Source: Alitta virens
Taxonomy: Eukaryota > Annelida > Polychaeta > Phyllodocida > Nereididae
Direction: 5' to 3'
NCBI GenBank assembly: GCA_932294295.1
Contig: OW028573.1
Location: forward strand, 13,784,155 to 13,848,154
DNA: 64,000 nt
The translations under genes were made by a program, and so were the position numbers. The notes under the pieces are model-generated. The model was not told where the DNA came from. It worked only from the letters and a program-made list of their open reading frames with translations, and made no database searches. Below, piece by piece: positions 1 to 11,600 of this stretch (the first letter of the stretch is position 1; every line of letters starts with the position of its first letter).

Positions 1-1764
1 GATAATTTGCAAGATCACATATGGACCGATGCACTGACTTATACTCTGAAGGAGAAAGTCTCCATCACCTCAAAGAAAGCAAAGTCACTCATGTCCTTGC
101 TTGACTTTGTTTTATTTGGTTCAGGTATTAATGTCATTAATATTTGGCTTGCAAATAATTATAAATATAAACACAGTGGATCATTTTGTATTATATAAAG
201 TTAATTGGAAAAAAATTCAGAATTTAAACCACCTTTATATTAAGACCACTTCAGTACTTGTCATTAAAGAGTCATTCTACACCCAGATTATGATTTTCAG
301 GGTCTCTTGCGTCCAGTGGGGCTGATGTGACAGGCTTTTACAGATCAGAATTCCAGCCAGAGGAGGAAAAAGCACCTTATCTTCAATTTATTTTGTTCTC
401 AATGTTGTTTGGCAATGATAAGGACAGATTAGGAGAAATTAAAAAGAAGATGAATATGAATCATGATGTAAGTAATATGTCAACATGTCGATAACTTGAG
501 CATTAAACAATGCATTTCAAGATAAACTCCTGAGCCTGTAGTCTGGTCAAAGTGATTTAGATAACAGAGAGTATCTTCATTTTCAGGCATTTGAAGCATT
601 GCATTCAAAATTAGAAGATGCAGAAGGTGTCACGCTTATGCCCATCTTGTTAAAACCCAAAAGCAGAGGGACCGTTCGCTTGAATTCTACAAACATTATG
701 ATCCCACCTGACATCAACCCTAATTATTTGGAATATCCTGATGATATTAAAATTCTGGTAGATGGTAAGAATGAATTTGTATGCATTTGCTTCAAAATTC
801 CTATGCTGTGTAAATATTCAATAACTAGTGCCAGATATTACAGTGGTAAAATAGAGCATGTAATGTGTAAAAAAAATTGTTTTTCTAAGCTGTGCATAAA
901 GAATAACTCATGTTGATCATAATTTTTGTTGTAATAAGTAACTATGTGTTGCAGGTATTAGACTTGGACAGACATTAATGGCTGCAAAACACATGCGGTT
1001 TCTGGGTGCAAAGCCAGTGAAGCGGATTCATCCACACTGCAAAGAGTTTACTTATAACAGTGAAGCATATTGGCGATGCTACATTAAACACAACACTCTT
1101 TCAGTCTACCACCCCGTTGGAACTTGCAAGATGGGGGCTGATAATGACTCAACTGCTGTAGTGAACCCAGAGTTAAAGTAAGGGTTTAACTTTGGTTACT
1201 AGCAATTTGATAATCTAGGAAAAAATAATAATGCACCTGATGATTATGAAACATTTTATCAAGAGATTTAATACCACTATAGTCATTCTGCTGGTGACTA
1301 GAACCTATTCAGCTAACCTACAGATCATATTTCTAATTGATTAGTCCACTTTGTCAACCAATTAAATGTAAGCAGGTCACCTAGTTATGGGACCAACTTT
1401 CTGAATGACCACATCATTTAAGCTCATTTAATAGACCTGATTATCCTACACAGGGGGTGGTTCAAGTGCTGGGACATCATGATGAGATAATTAAAGGATA
1501 TGTATATATATATATATGATAGGATAAAATATTTGAAGTAGCATGATTTAATTTTTTTCTTGCAGAGTGCGAGGTTTAAGAGCGTTACGAGTGGTTGATG
1601 GCTCCATCATTCCCAGAATTCCCTCCGGCAACCCTTATGCACCCATTGTGATGATAGCTGAGAAAGCCTCAGACTTGATCAGAGGAATAGACTCTATTCA
1701 GTTGGCAGCAGTAGCAGAGGAAAAGAGAAAGAAGCACATTCACACTCACCATACTGAATTGTAA
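1..1764 (+). CDS. GMC-family FAD oxidoreductase (choline/glucose dehydrogenase-like), C-terminal part, five exons
   Basis: Exons read as 1-124, 301-467, 587-764, 955-1177 and 1566-1764; all junctions are GT-AG, the frame stays open throughout, and the part in the window codes for 296 residues before the TAA at 1762. The gene starts outside the window. The first residues, DNLQDH, match the motif that binds FAD in GMC enzymes. The fourth exon has [10 protein letters not shown], which carries the catalytic histidine, and the last exon has [19 protein letters not shown] with the second active-site residue as Asn, followed by the usual [12 protein letters not shown] ending. Family members oxidise alcohols such as choline or sugars with FAD and are usually about 600 residues, so roughly half is seen. 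The substrate cannot be read from this part. The short tail ending in HTHHTEL is not a typical feature. Family assignment is firm; the exact orthologue is not. Confidence 0.93.
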
Positions 1765-2463
1765 CTCACTTGAATACTCAATTTCATTGTTATATTTCAC
1801 TTGCATGTACAGCTGTATTAGGAGTCTCTCATCATGCTCATATTTACATTACATTGCCGAATCATTCCTTGCCTTATCTCAGGTTTATAGAGATACAAGA
1901 ATCTCCTTCAGCATTTAATGCTTGTTTCAGTACTTACATGTGTGCATATAGTCGTAAATATTAGTGTTTCAAGTAAATTTGTGTATATTTTAAGTCATTA
2001 TACTGTTATTCTAAAATTGGAGAAAATTTGCACTTGTGAGTGAGAACAAATGCTAGATTGCAGATCACTGTTTGGTAGCTTTGAAAATTTAAGACAGCTT
2101 AGGTGTAACTCTTATTTATTCTTTATATTATTTTTTACACAAATCTTGTCAACACAGTATTTATATGGAGTCTCTCCAGTTCTTTGACATTGAATAATAT
2201 AAAAATTACGAAAATAACACTGTTAGTGTTCCTCTGTGAACTTTTTTATATCTTTGATAAATTGTCATTAGAGTTCAACTTCTCGTTACTTGGATTTTCT
2301 ACAGATCTATTTATTCTGTGTCAGTCAAGCATATATATATGCAATGTTTGAGATGATACACTTCCATTGTAGAACCAATGTACATTATTTATGTATGTGA
2401 TTCTGTTATCTATTTATATATGCAACAGTGATCTATTGTCACTTTTTTGTTTCTACTAATAAA
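1765..2463 (+). other. Probable 3' UTR of the GMC oxidoreductase with a polyadenylation signal
   Basis: No coding exon follows the stop codon. An AATAAA hexamer lies at 2458-2463, followed by a T/GT-rich stretch, so the transcript plausibly ends near 2480. This is inferred from position and motif only. Confidence 0.5.
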
Positions 2464-2639
2464 TTGTAAAATAGTAAGTTTCAATGTTTTGACTTGTTTG
2501 TGCAATCTGAGTCTAATTTTTTTTACCCTCCCCCCATCCCCTATTATTATATATATAGATTTTATTGACATGTAAAATATCATAAGTGATACATATGTCA
2601 TTCAGTTAAAAGATAACATGAAAGAGACATTAATGTAAA

Positions 2640-3445
2640 TACAGAAAGCAATAAAATTTCAATAATCAAGGTTCCAGCCACCAAGTTAACTTATAATACG
2701 TGTTTAAAATCCACATACACAATAGAAAAAAAAAATACAAGCCGCTAATAAAAACATTTCACTCTTAAAGTCCAAAACATGACAAGCACATCATAACTAA
2801 TAAACTAATAAACTAAATTAATAACTGTGTGGATACAGGAGATGGTTTTCTCTACACATCGGCTTGAAGGAGAAACTTTCCTAAACTATTTAATAACTCA
2901 GGTTCCTTGTTTGTCATTATTGCTGTAAACTTAGTTATATCATCTAGAGACAAGAAGTTGTTAATAAATTTAGTTGCATTCAAAAAAAGGTTAACACGGT
3001 GTTGCTCATTACCAGGACAGACAATCAAACAGTGAATTTCGTCTTCTACAAAGTTTAACGTACACTTTTCACATATTCTATTTGGAGCAGGAATTATTGG
3101 TTTATGGTGTCGACCTGTTTCAATCTTCAGGCTATGTGAACTTGTCCTAAATCTAGCTATTTTAGTTAACACTTTGCGAATTTGTTGCAATTCAAGATAA
3201 GGTTCTATTCTACAATCAGTTTTAAATAGTTTATATGTCCTAAGTTTTGGTTGTTGTGAACTGTCATTTATTGCATTTATAAGTCGCTCATGTTCGGCTT
3301 CATAGAGTCTTAGTTTCACTGTGTTAGAGATATTATCAATGTCAAAGTTTCTGAGGTTACTAATATCATATTCAATGTTGCAGTTATTTAATACATGACA
3401 CACTTTACTGAACCAGTTATTTCCATTTACTGCATTCACATAAAT
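2640..3445 (-). mobile_element. LINE (non-LTR retrotransposon) remnant, C-terminal segment
   Basis: An open frame of 195 codons runs from 3439 down to 2852 on the minus strand. It reads like the region downstream of the reverse transcriptase in invertebrate LINEs: KLRTYKLFKTD, ARFRTSSHSLKIETGR, then a Cys/His segment (RICEKCTLNF, DEIHCLIVCP) that resembles the zinc-finger-like tail of these proteins. No polymerase motif is attached, so the copy is truncated at its 5' side. The frame is unbroken, which suggests a fairly young insertion. The exact clade is not determined. Confidence 0.7.
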
Positions 3446-3990
3446 TTCCTTCTGAAAATTTAAACAAATTTCTTAAGTAAACTGTCATCAGGTGCTCTTT
3501 CCAATCTTATCCAGTAATCAGTAATTCACCATTCTAATTATTATAAATATGATGATCTATTGCTGCTGATGCAACCAAGTGCAGCTAACCTAGTGTTATG
3601 TAAGTTAATTACTTTTTTTTTTTTTGACCGCACAAGGGGGGGGGGGGTTGTTGTTGGTCAGCGTGATGGCTTTAGATGTGGTCAAAGTTTTTGGTTCATT
3701 AAAACTTAAAGCCCTGCCCGCCCCTCTAAACGTACCAGTCTTAATGTCTAATTTAGCCCCCCCCCCCTTACCACGCAGGGCCTTAATTTTGGCCCACCCG
3801 ATAAATCAGGCTGGATACGCCAGTGTTTTCAGTGATATACATATGTACTGTGTTCCAGCTAGGCCATGCCCGACGCCCCTTGGACCATGCCCGCCGCTCC
3901 TTGCATATCATGCCCGATTTTGTCAGCGCAACTTTTCGGTAATTAAAAAGTATTTTGCGTTGTAATAACCAAAAAGCTCATTACCTATGT

Positions 3991-3994
<4 letters not shown>

Positions 3995-4029
<35 letters not shown>
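3995..4029. repeat. (TA)n microsatellite
   Basis: An almost pure run of alternating T and A lies just left of the inverted-repeat element that begins at 4056. A second AT microsatellite lies at 4623-4670 inside that element. Confidence 0.9.
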
Positions 4030-4034
<5 letters not shown>

Positions 4035-4055
4035 ATTGTCAACCTCAATATCATG

Positions 4056-4632
4056 CCCAGTGGGCAAAAGTGGTCTCATTGACGTCATTTTGACGTCTCT
4101 GCAAGACGTCTCATGACCAGCCCATACTGGTCTCATATGCAAACTTCAATGACGTCTTATATGAGACGTCTAAAAGACGTCATCTGACGACGTCTTTTAG
4201 ACGTATTTGGTTGACCAATATCTGACGTCTAAAATACGTCATCAGATGACGTCTTTTAGACGTATTTAGTTGACCAATATCTGACGTCTAAAATACGTCA
4301 TCAGATGACGTCTTTTAGACATCATCAGACGACCTCTTTAAGATGAACTTTGCAATCTTTGAACATATTGAATGTACAGAGAACACACACAAGTTTAAAA
4401 TTAAAGAAAAAAACTTTATTATATTGTGTAATATAACATACATCATTGGATGCATGCATGCACATATGATGTAAATCTATACATGGGACTGCTGCAATTT
4501 AAGTTTTAAAGAAATATATATTTTTATTCATGTATATCAGAATTCTTCAGCCAAGTTTCATCCATAGTTCCATAGATCCCTGAAATGAAATTATATTCAG
4601 AAAATAAACTTAACACCAAATCATATATATAT

Positions 4633-4669
<37 letters not shown>

Positions 4670-5448
4670 GAATCAGCATGTGCAACATATTTTCATAGTG
4701 GTTAGAATTTAAAGAACTTCACTTACCATGCAATGATGTGATAAATGGTATATATCACTCCATAGAAAAATTAAGTTTAAAATCCAAATTCACTAGTATC
4801 CCTCCAAAGTTACTGAATGAATTTCAAATTCTTAACTGACAAGATGTGACCTGTCCTGCAGCTGCTCAAGATTTCTAGGGGTTTGATTGGTCAGCCAGTT
4901 CAGATAATGATAGGCACATGGCTATAATATAGGGTGCACTGGGGTCAGGGTGATATTATGAGCCCATTAACCCCAATTGATAAACTTCAGCTTGGTTAGA
5001 AAAGTTGATAAATTTGCTATACATTGAAATATATTCTGAAAAGGAGTTCACATTGTATTTTTCTATCCTAAATTAAAAATATGAAGTTACACAAAATGTG
5101 AATTTAGTCATTATATATTAATTGCTAAAAATTTTAACTTGCAAATTGTATGAGACTTCATAATTAAAAAAGAATTGGTTATATTAAAGACCACAAGATT
5201 ACGTTGATAAGACGTAAAAAAATTACGTATTCTAGACGTAATTTTTCGACGTAATAAAGACATATAAATTAAGTAAAATAATTACGTCTGCTTGAGCACC
5301 AGAATAAGACGTCGATAAGACGTCATATTTCCTGGTCATTTTGATGTCTTGAAAATTACGTCTCATTTACGTCTCATATTGGTCACCGACGTCATGACCA
5401 ATTTGAGACCAGAAAAAGACGTCATTTTTACGACTTGCGCCTACTGGG
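4056..5448. mobile_element. Non-autonomous DNA-transposon-like element with CCCAGT terminal inverted repeats
   Basis: The left end reads CCCAGTGGGCAAAAGTGG and the right end, on the other strand, CCCAGTAGGCGCAAGTCG. Both ends continue into stretches dense in GACGTC and TGGTCTCA words (about 4070-4330 and 5200-5430), giving long, imperfect, mutually inverted ends. The middle (about 4400-5150) is AT-rich and has no gene. No clear target-site duplication is visible beyond TG on both sides, so the superfamily is open. No transposase is encoded. Confidence 0.7.
4189..4320. repeat. 59-bp tandem repeat built on GACGTC palindromes
   Basis: The word GACGTCTTTTAGAC recurs at 4189, 4248 and 4307, a constant 59-bp period. 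Each unit contains TTGACCAATATCTGACGTC followed by TAAAATACGTCATCAGAT. Each unit is close to self-complementary around its AGACGT/ACGTCT words, so the array can fold. It sits in the left arm of the element at 4056-5448. Confidence 0.85.
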
Positions 5449-6559
5449 TGAGTTGATACACGCAATTACCAAGTTCTAAATTACCAAAAAAAAACAAAAA
5501 ACTGTTTTGTACTGAAGTTTCTTCATAATTTACCAAACTTTTAGTAATAACTAGGTCTAAGTTTTTCGTTTCTGTTAACCATTGTCATAACTCACAGGTC
5601 AAAAACTCAAGTCCTTGGACCTTTGAGGACATGACCAATCTTCCCAAGCCACTAATAGGATGCTAATCACAAGGTGGATTATGATTATCACCTGAAGGTG
5701 CCGCCACTATATGGTGCCTGATTCTGGAAGGTGCTGCCATCTTGGGTTTTGTATGCTTTGAAAAAAATCCACCAATCACAGAGCCCGATTTCCGATTGGT
5801 GCAGGACATGCATCAAGCCTGAAAGGTACGATTTGGTACGACATCTTGCTGTTTATTTTTGTAAATTTTACTTTGTTATGTACTCATAATGCATTATAAA
5901 TGGTTCTAACTTTGCGAAATGCTTCATGCCACATTGGACTACATCTAACAGAGAAAATGAAGAATCCTCGCAATTTCTGCGCAAGCTGAAGAAAGTTGTG
6001 CTGCATTCTCATGAAATTGACAAAATGCAAAATGGAGAGCTCCCGCCGATGCATAATGTAGCGCTCATAGTGACATAGTATAGAATCTTTTTATGGCAAC
6101 AGCCACACAATTGAATAATTTTGGGCTAATGTAACACTTGGCAATTACCGTTAAGGACTTGCAACCTTGGCCAATTATAATTTATATGCAGTCATCGTAT
6201 GACAACCACTGGCACTGGGACTGATATTGATAATGATATCTGATATTATTATCACTCCGCTTGACTAGATATCTAATAAGATAAACATAAGGATCATCTA
6301 TTATGGCATAACAGTTCTGCACTCATAATTTACGGAGATAATAGCATAAAACCGCTATAGAGAGAGACGGCAGCCAGGAAACCCATTGTCGCCAGGTTGA
6401 GACTGCCTCGTAAAATAGTGTGACTATGTTGGAAGTTTACTGATTTTTCTTGTCACCGAGTAATTTTGGCTGAGGTATGAGTGGGGATCCCGTTCTGGCT
6501 AATTGCCTTCTTGGATACTTGATCAATATCCCCTCATTCCTGTGGTAGGGATCTCAGCT

Positions 6560-6985
6560 TCTCCTTGAATGTTCGAGTCAATTCGTCGACACATCGACAG
6601 CCAATTCGTTAACAACCAACCCGTTGACATGAGGACAGCAAACTCGTTGACACTGAAAGCCCTCGCCCCGACCATCTTGTTGACAGAAAATCGTGGCTAT
6701 ACCAACTAGTTGACATGTCGACAAATTGGTTCTGCTAACTCGTGGACACATGCAACATGGAGTGCCAGCCCGGCGGCAAGGTGTTTCCCGTTCGTTGGTC
6801 TACTCTATCACGGTTATTATGACCTGTCAACGAGTCGGTTGTTGTGGTCAAAAGTTTTGTCAACAACTTTGTGTCTCCCAAATTTATACAAGTTTGTCAA
6901 CGAATTTGTACCAGCCTTCTAATGTGTCAATGACTTGGTATGTCGACGAATCTGCGTGTCAACAAATTGACCTATATTCAAAGTT
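6560..6985. repeat. Foldback-like array of GTTGACA / TGTCAAC words
   Basis: The left part (about 6570-6750) repeats GTTGACA or variants (GTCGACA, GTTAACA, GTGGACA) about every 20-40 bases. The right part (about 6825-6985) repeats the complement TGTCAAC with the same flanking bases (CGAATTTG-like). The two arms face each other around about 6770-6820, as in foldback elements with degenerate subterminal repeats. It borders the 3' end of the antisense LINE fragment on its right. Confidence 0.55.
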
Positions 6986-7009
6986 TCTATTGTTTTTGAT
7001 TCTACAATG

Positions 7010-8342
7010 TCAGCGGGTAAGGCATCCCATCTGTTAATGACCCTGTTGGTGAAGAAGTTTTTGGCAGTTTCCACTTGGTGGTCAGAAGCTTTCCTCCAAG
7101 GGTTTTGTAGTGGTTGTTTAAATAGTTATATGTTTCTAACATATCCATGTTTCGGCATCTGCTCTCTAAAGATGGCATAGCTATTGGTTCTTTGCATAGC
7201 CTGAGGCACCTGTTCTGTGTTTTTTTCCAAAAGTTCTATGTCCTTTATTGGCCATGGTGACCAGGCGGATAAGGCATGTATACTTCGTTGTCGGACGGAC
7301 TATTGATTTATATAGCAGTTATTGTTTCTTTGTTTAAGTTGGAGAAGCATCTTCTGATTAAGTCGATTTTCTGATTTGCACATTTCACTATTCTGTGTAT
7401 ATATGCTTGTAAGGTCTGGTCTTCACTGATGGTAACTCCCAGGTCCTTTTGTTCTCTGACTTGTTATAGTTCTTTTTCCGTTAGGATGTAGACATAATTT
7501 ATACATTCCCGCAGTCTCAATACTGTACATTCAAATGTTCTTGGCCATGCACTAAGTTGATTCAAGTCTCTCCGAATCTCTCGACATTCAGGCAGACTGT
7601 TTGCCATTCCATATAACTTAGTGTCGTCCACAAAGAGCTTGACATTGTTCTTCACTATTCTTGAAAATCTTTTATGTATGGCCCCTTGGGGGACCCCACT
7701 TATTATAGCTGACCATCTTGACTCTCCGTTTCTAAAGATCACATGTTGTCTCCAACTCAGTAGAAAGTTCTCCATCCATCTGTAGAGGGGACCTCTCATG
7801 CCGTAGTGCCGCAGTTTTAGTAGTATTTCTTATGAGCCACACTGTCAAAGGCCTTTTGAAAGTTCTAAGTAAATGATGTCTGCACCTTGTCCATTGTTGT
7901 ATGCATTGACCCCGTCGTACAGAGCTTCTATAAGATTTGTGATGCATGAAGCATAAACATCCCTTTTGAAAGCCATGCTGATCACAGTGAAGTAGCCCAC
8001 ATTTTCTTATATGTTTCCATATTTCATCAAGGATGATTCTCTCTCCAGAAGCCTGGTGACTTGACTGGTGAGGGATACCAGCAGCCTATAGTTCTCTCTG
8101 TTAGTTCTGGATCCTCCTTTGTGTAGAGCAGTGACATTGTCATCTCTCCCATCTTGTGGTAAATAACCGTCTCGGAAGGACTGTCTATAGAGCATTGCCA
8201 GTGGTTTATCTGAGGATAATACTTCCCTCATAACGTTCACATGGATTGAGTCAGGGCCAGAAATTCTATTGCAGTTTTTCTGAGTTTTCTTCTTACTTTC
8301 TCCTCTGTAATCTTGTGGGCTCAGTAAACAAATTAAAACCAC
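7010..8342 (-). mobile_element. CR1/L2-like LINE remnant, reverse-transcriptase region, frameshifted
   Basis: Read on the minus strand from 8342 downwards: a segment with GPDSIHVNVMREVL, RDGYLPQDGRDDNVTALHKG and NRENYRLLVSLT matches the fingers region of CR1/L2-type polymerases. Then come SGVPQGAI and VKLFVDDTKLYGM, which correspond to the SGVPQGSVLGP and FADDTKLY motifs, with the first Asp of the catalytic pair position replaced by Val-Asp-Asp. Further down, translation with stops continues to the usual C-terminal region to about 7010. Several frame changes and stops show it is dead, and it is 5'-truncated. Confidence 0.8.
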
Positions 8343-8648
8343 CCTGCCATGATAACGAGAGCACTTATTAAAAGTTTTATAAGTTTTTAGTCATAACTAC
8401 CACTTGAACATTTAGAAGTGAAAGCAATTTCTCAGAGAAGTGAAAGTCACTAAGAAAATGCAGCATAAATCACAGATTGTAGATGGACACCCTAGTTGCG
8501 CACAACAAATAGTTTAAATGATATTACTGTACTATCTATATTTTGTTCATCAGAGCATTTACTCCAATTATATTTTGTGAAGTTTATGATGTGATCAATG
8601 TATTTAATCATCAACATTTATTTTGCAGTAAAATACACACACTAAAAG

Positions 8649-11600
8649 ATGGATGATGACGATGGATTATTGGCTGGAGATATCCTCAATGATGTAAGTG
8701 ATGTTTTTGAAAGTATAGTTAGATAAATAAATCCAGGTAGATAGAGGGATACATAGATAGATAGGATTTTAAGGCATATACAAGGCATATACAACATTAG
8801 CTCATACTCGTATCAAATGACAAGTGGTGAACAGTACATGCTGTGTGTTCATTGTGCAAGACTCAAGACTCGTTTGTTTTGCAATACATTAAACAGATTA
8901 AGAGTCAAGATTAAATATTTCTTCATTGTAAGTAGGCCTATCTTAGGCAAGTTGCAGAGCAGTATGGAGGGGCCCCAATTTTTTTTTTTAATCTCTGCCG
9001 CTTACAACATATGGAAAGGTGGTTCACTTTAGTTATTAACTTTCTATTGACAGGATGAAGATGTTGATGAAGAACAGCTCCTTGCAAGTGATGATGAGGA
9101 TGGACAGGAGTCTCAAGGGAACATCACATCAACGTTGATAGAACAGCTGAATGCCGAATCTGAAGAAGACTTAAATGATGATGATGCTGAGTATGAAATA
9201 GAACTGGGTGAAGCCGATGATGGAAGGTACATACTCCCAATAAGTTGTTTAAAACTATCATCTCTTTGATACAGTGATTGTTGTTCCTGATGAAGTCCAC
9301 TTTACTTCGTCTATACAGTCTGAATATAGACAGTGGTCATATTATATAAATTTCTATGTATGTATGTATGGGATCAAAGCTCCATCAAAATCAGGAGAAG
9401 AATCTGTTTGCCGAGAATACAACATGTAGACTCAATCATATGGTATAGCAATGAAAATACATAATATTCTGATGATGTTGAATCTTGAACAATGGATCTA
9501 AAGAGTTCTTTCCAGTCATGTCATGGCCTTCTGACAATAAATTCTTGGTGCTGTTTGTTGCAGTCTTGATGACTCTCAAGCCTTGGATGAGGAAAATGTG
9601 GCACAGGCCGATGAACAGTTGGAGCCAGAACCAGAAGCATCAAATTATGTTGAGGAGACGGAACAGAACCAAGAAGAGGCTGAAATGCCACAGGAAGTGG
9701 ATGCTGAAAGTGCTATGGAGGAATCCGCTGTTTCTAACATGGTGAGATATTCTAAATTGATCTTGCCTGTTGTATGGCAATAGTCACTTAAATTTTGAAT
9801 AGTAAGTCATTGTGTTGGGAGTTTTTGAAGATGGTGTTATTGGAAAAGTACTTTTTCTTTGAAAACAAACAAAAGAAATATTATAGCTTGAGAAAAACTG
9901 GCGGGATAACTCCTGTTCATTATGATTACACCTGATTTTAACAAAAATAAGAATTTTGTTGTTATGTGGTAATTGTTGTGATAACAAAAGCTCTATGAGG
10001 AGAGGGGACAAATAAAGGTTAAGGATTTATGTACTAATGTTTGAGATGGCTTGTTGATTTTCTGTATCTTTGGGAATATTAAATGTGTGTTGTATTGTGC
10101 TCAGGAACCACAAGAAGAGCAAGAAGAAGAGGAGGAGGAGGAGAGTGATAGTGATGATGAGGAAGGTGCAAAACACAGAGACAGATTCCGCTCAGAAAGA
10201 GCAGAGACAGGCACCATTGCCACTTCTTTGTCAACAAAGCACAGGACAGAAATTCCAGACACTCTAGGTAAGATTAAAACTTCTCTGTTTACCTGTTAAA
10301 TACATAAAAAGATCACTGGTGCATGAACAAGAGCTAATAGTATTAGTGGTCGACGCTGGTCGTTCCAGACCCTAGAGGGATATGAGTTTGTGCCAGAATG
10401 TGTACTTTGTATATAGGTGGTGGCTCCTTTGCTTGTGACAAATTGTATCCTGAGGAGACTTCTTTTAAGACAATTATACTTAAGTGAGTGAATTGTTAAA
10501 TGTTATTTTTAATGTTGTATTCATCCTGAATAATATTTTGAGACGAAGTCTGATTGAGTGTGATATTGTTTTAAGTAAAATTTATTTGATTTTCCAGAGT
10601 TAAAGGAAGATGACAAGAAAAAGATTGAAGAATTCATGCAACAGTCAGACAAGAGAAGAAGGGACTTCCCTAGAAGAGGTGGACATGGCAATCTTGGTAG
10701 AGGCTCTAATAACTTCAGACAAGGGAACCAGTTTCCAAACCAGAGACATAACAATTGGCAGCAGCAGCAGCAGCAGCATCAGCGTCAACAACCTCATTCT
10801 CTTCTACCGCCTCCCAACAGAATGCCAGGGTTCGGTCAGTTTGCTGGTCAAATGGGCCGAGGACCGAACATGGAATGGCAACCTCCATTCCAAGACGTAC
10901 GGCAACAACCCCCACACTTAATGGCTCGCTTTCCCGATAACTTTCAGCCACAACCGCAGCTCCGACCTCAGGCAGGTCTGCAAATTCAACCGCAAGGGAA
11001 CCAGAAACAAAATCCAGTGATGCGAACGCCTGGATCAGGAACCATTCTTGTTAACCCCCATTTCCGAGGTCCCATGAACATTCAGAGACCCCAACCACCT
11101 CTAGAGCAACAGCCGCTGATGAGGGACAATATGCCCTTCCAGGTAAAGAAGTCTTGACTATGAAAACAAAGTAGAAAGTGTTTGGAATTGTGCTTATTAG
11201 GATGACTGATTAAGTCTCATTCATTGTCATTGATGCCTGTCTTCAGCAAAAGTTATTTCAATAACATGTAATCGATGCTGACTTGGTATATTTCTTACCG
11301 ACTAAAGCATGTGATAATACTATAACTAACTATTGAGGATGATTCATGGCTACGTTCATAAAACTATACCATTTCTAATGCATGCTGTTCTGAACCCTTT
11401 CAGCCTGGCCAAACTCAATGGCTAAAACAGACTAACAATAGTCCTCCTTTCCAGGGAAACAACCAAGGGATGATGAATCGTGACAACTTAAACAACTCTC
11501 AAATCCTGCAGCAGCAGCAGCAGTTTCAACCATCCTTTGCGCAAGTGCCCGGTAATTTTTTCAGAAATTATGTCATAATAAGAAAATGCTTATACTTTAT

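Noticed and set aside
3624..3965. Plus-strand ORF of 113 codons
   Set aside because: It starts in a G-homopolymer, is rich in Pro/Ala from low-complexity DNA, and resembles no protein; likely repeat-derived.
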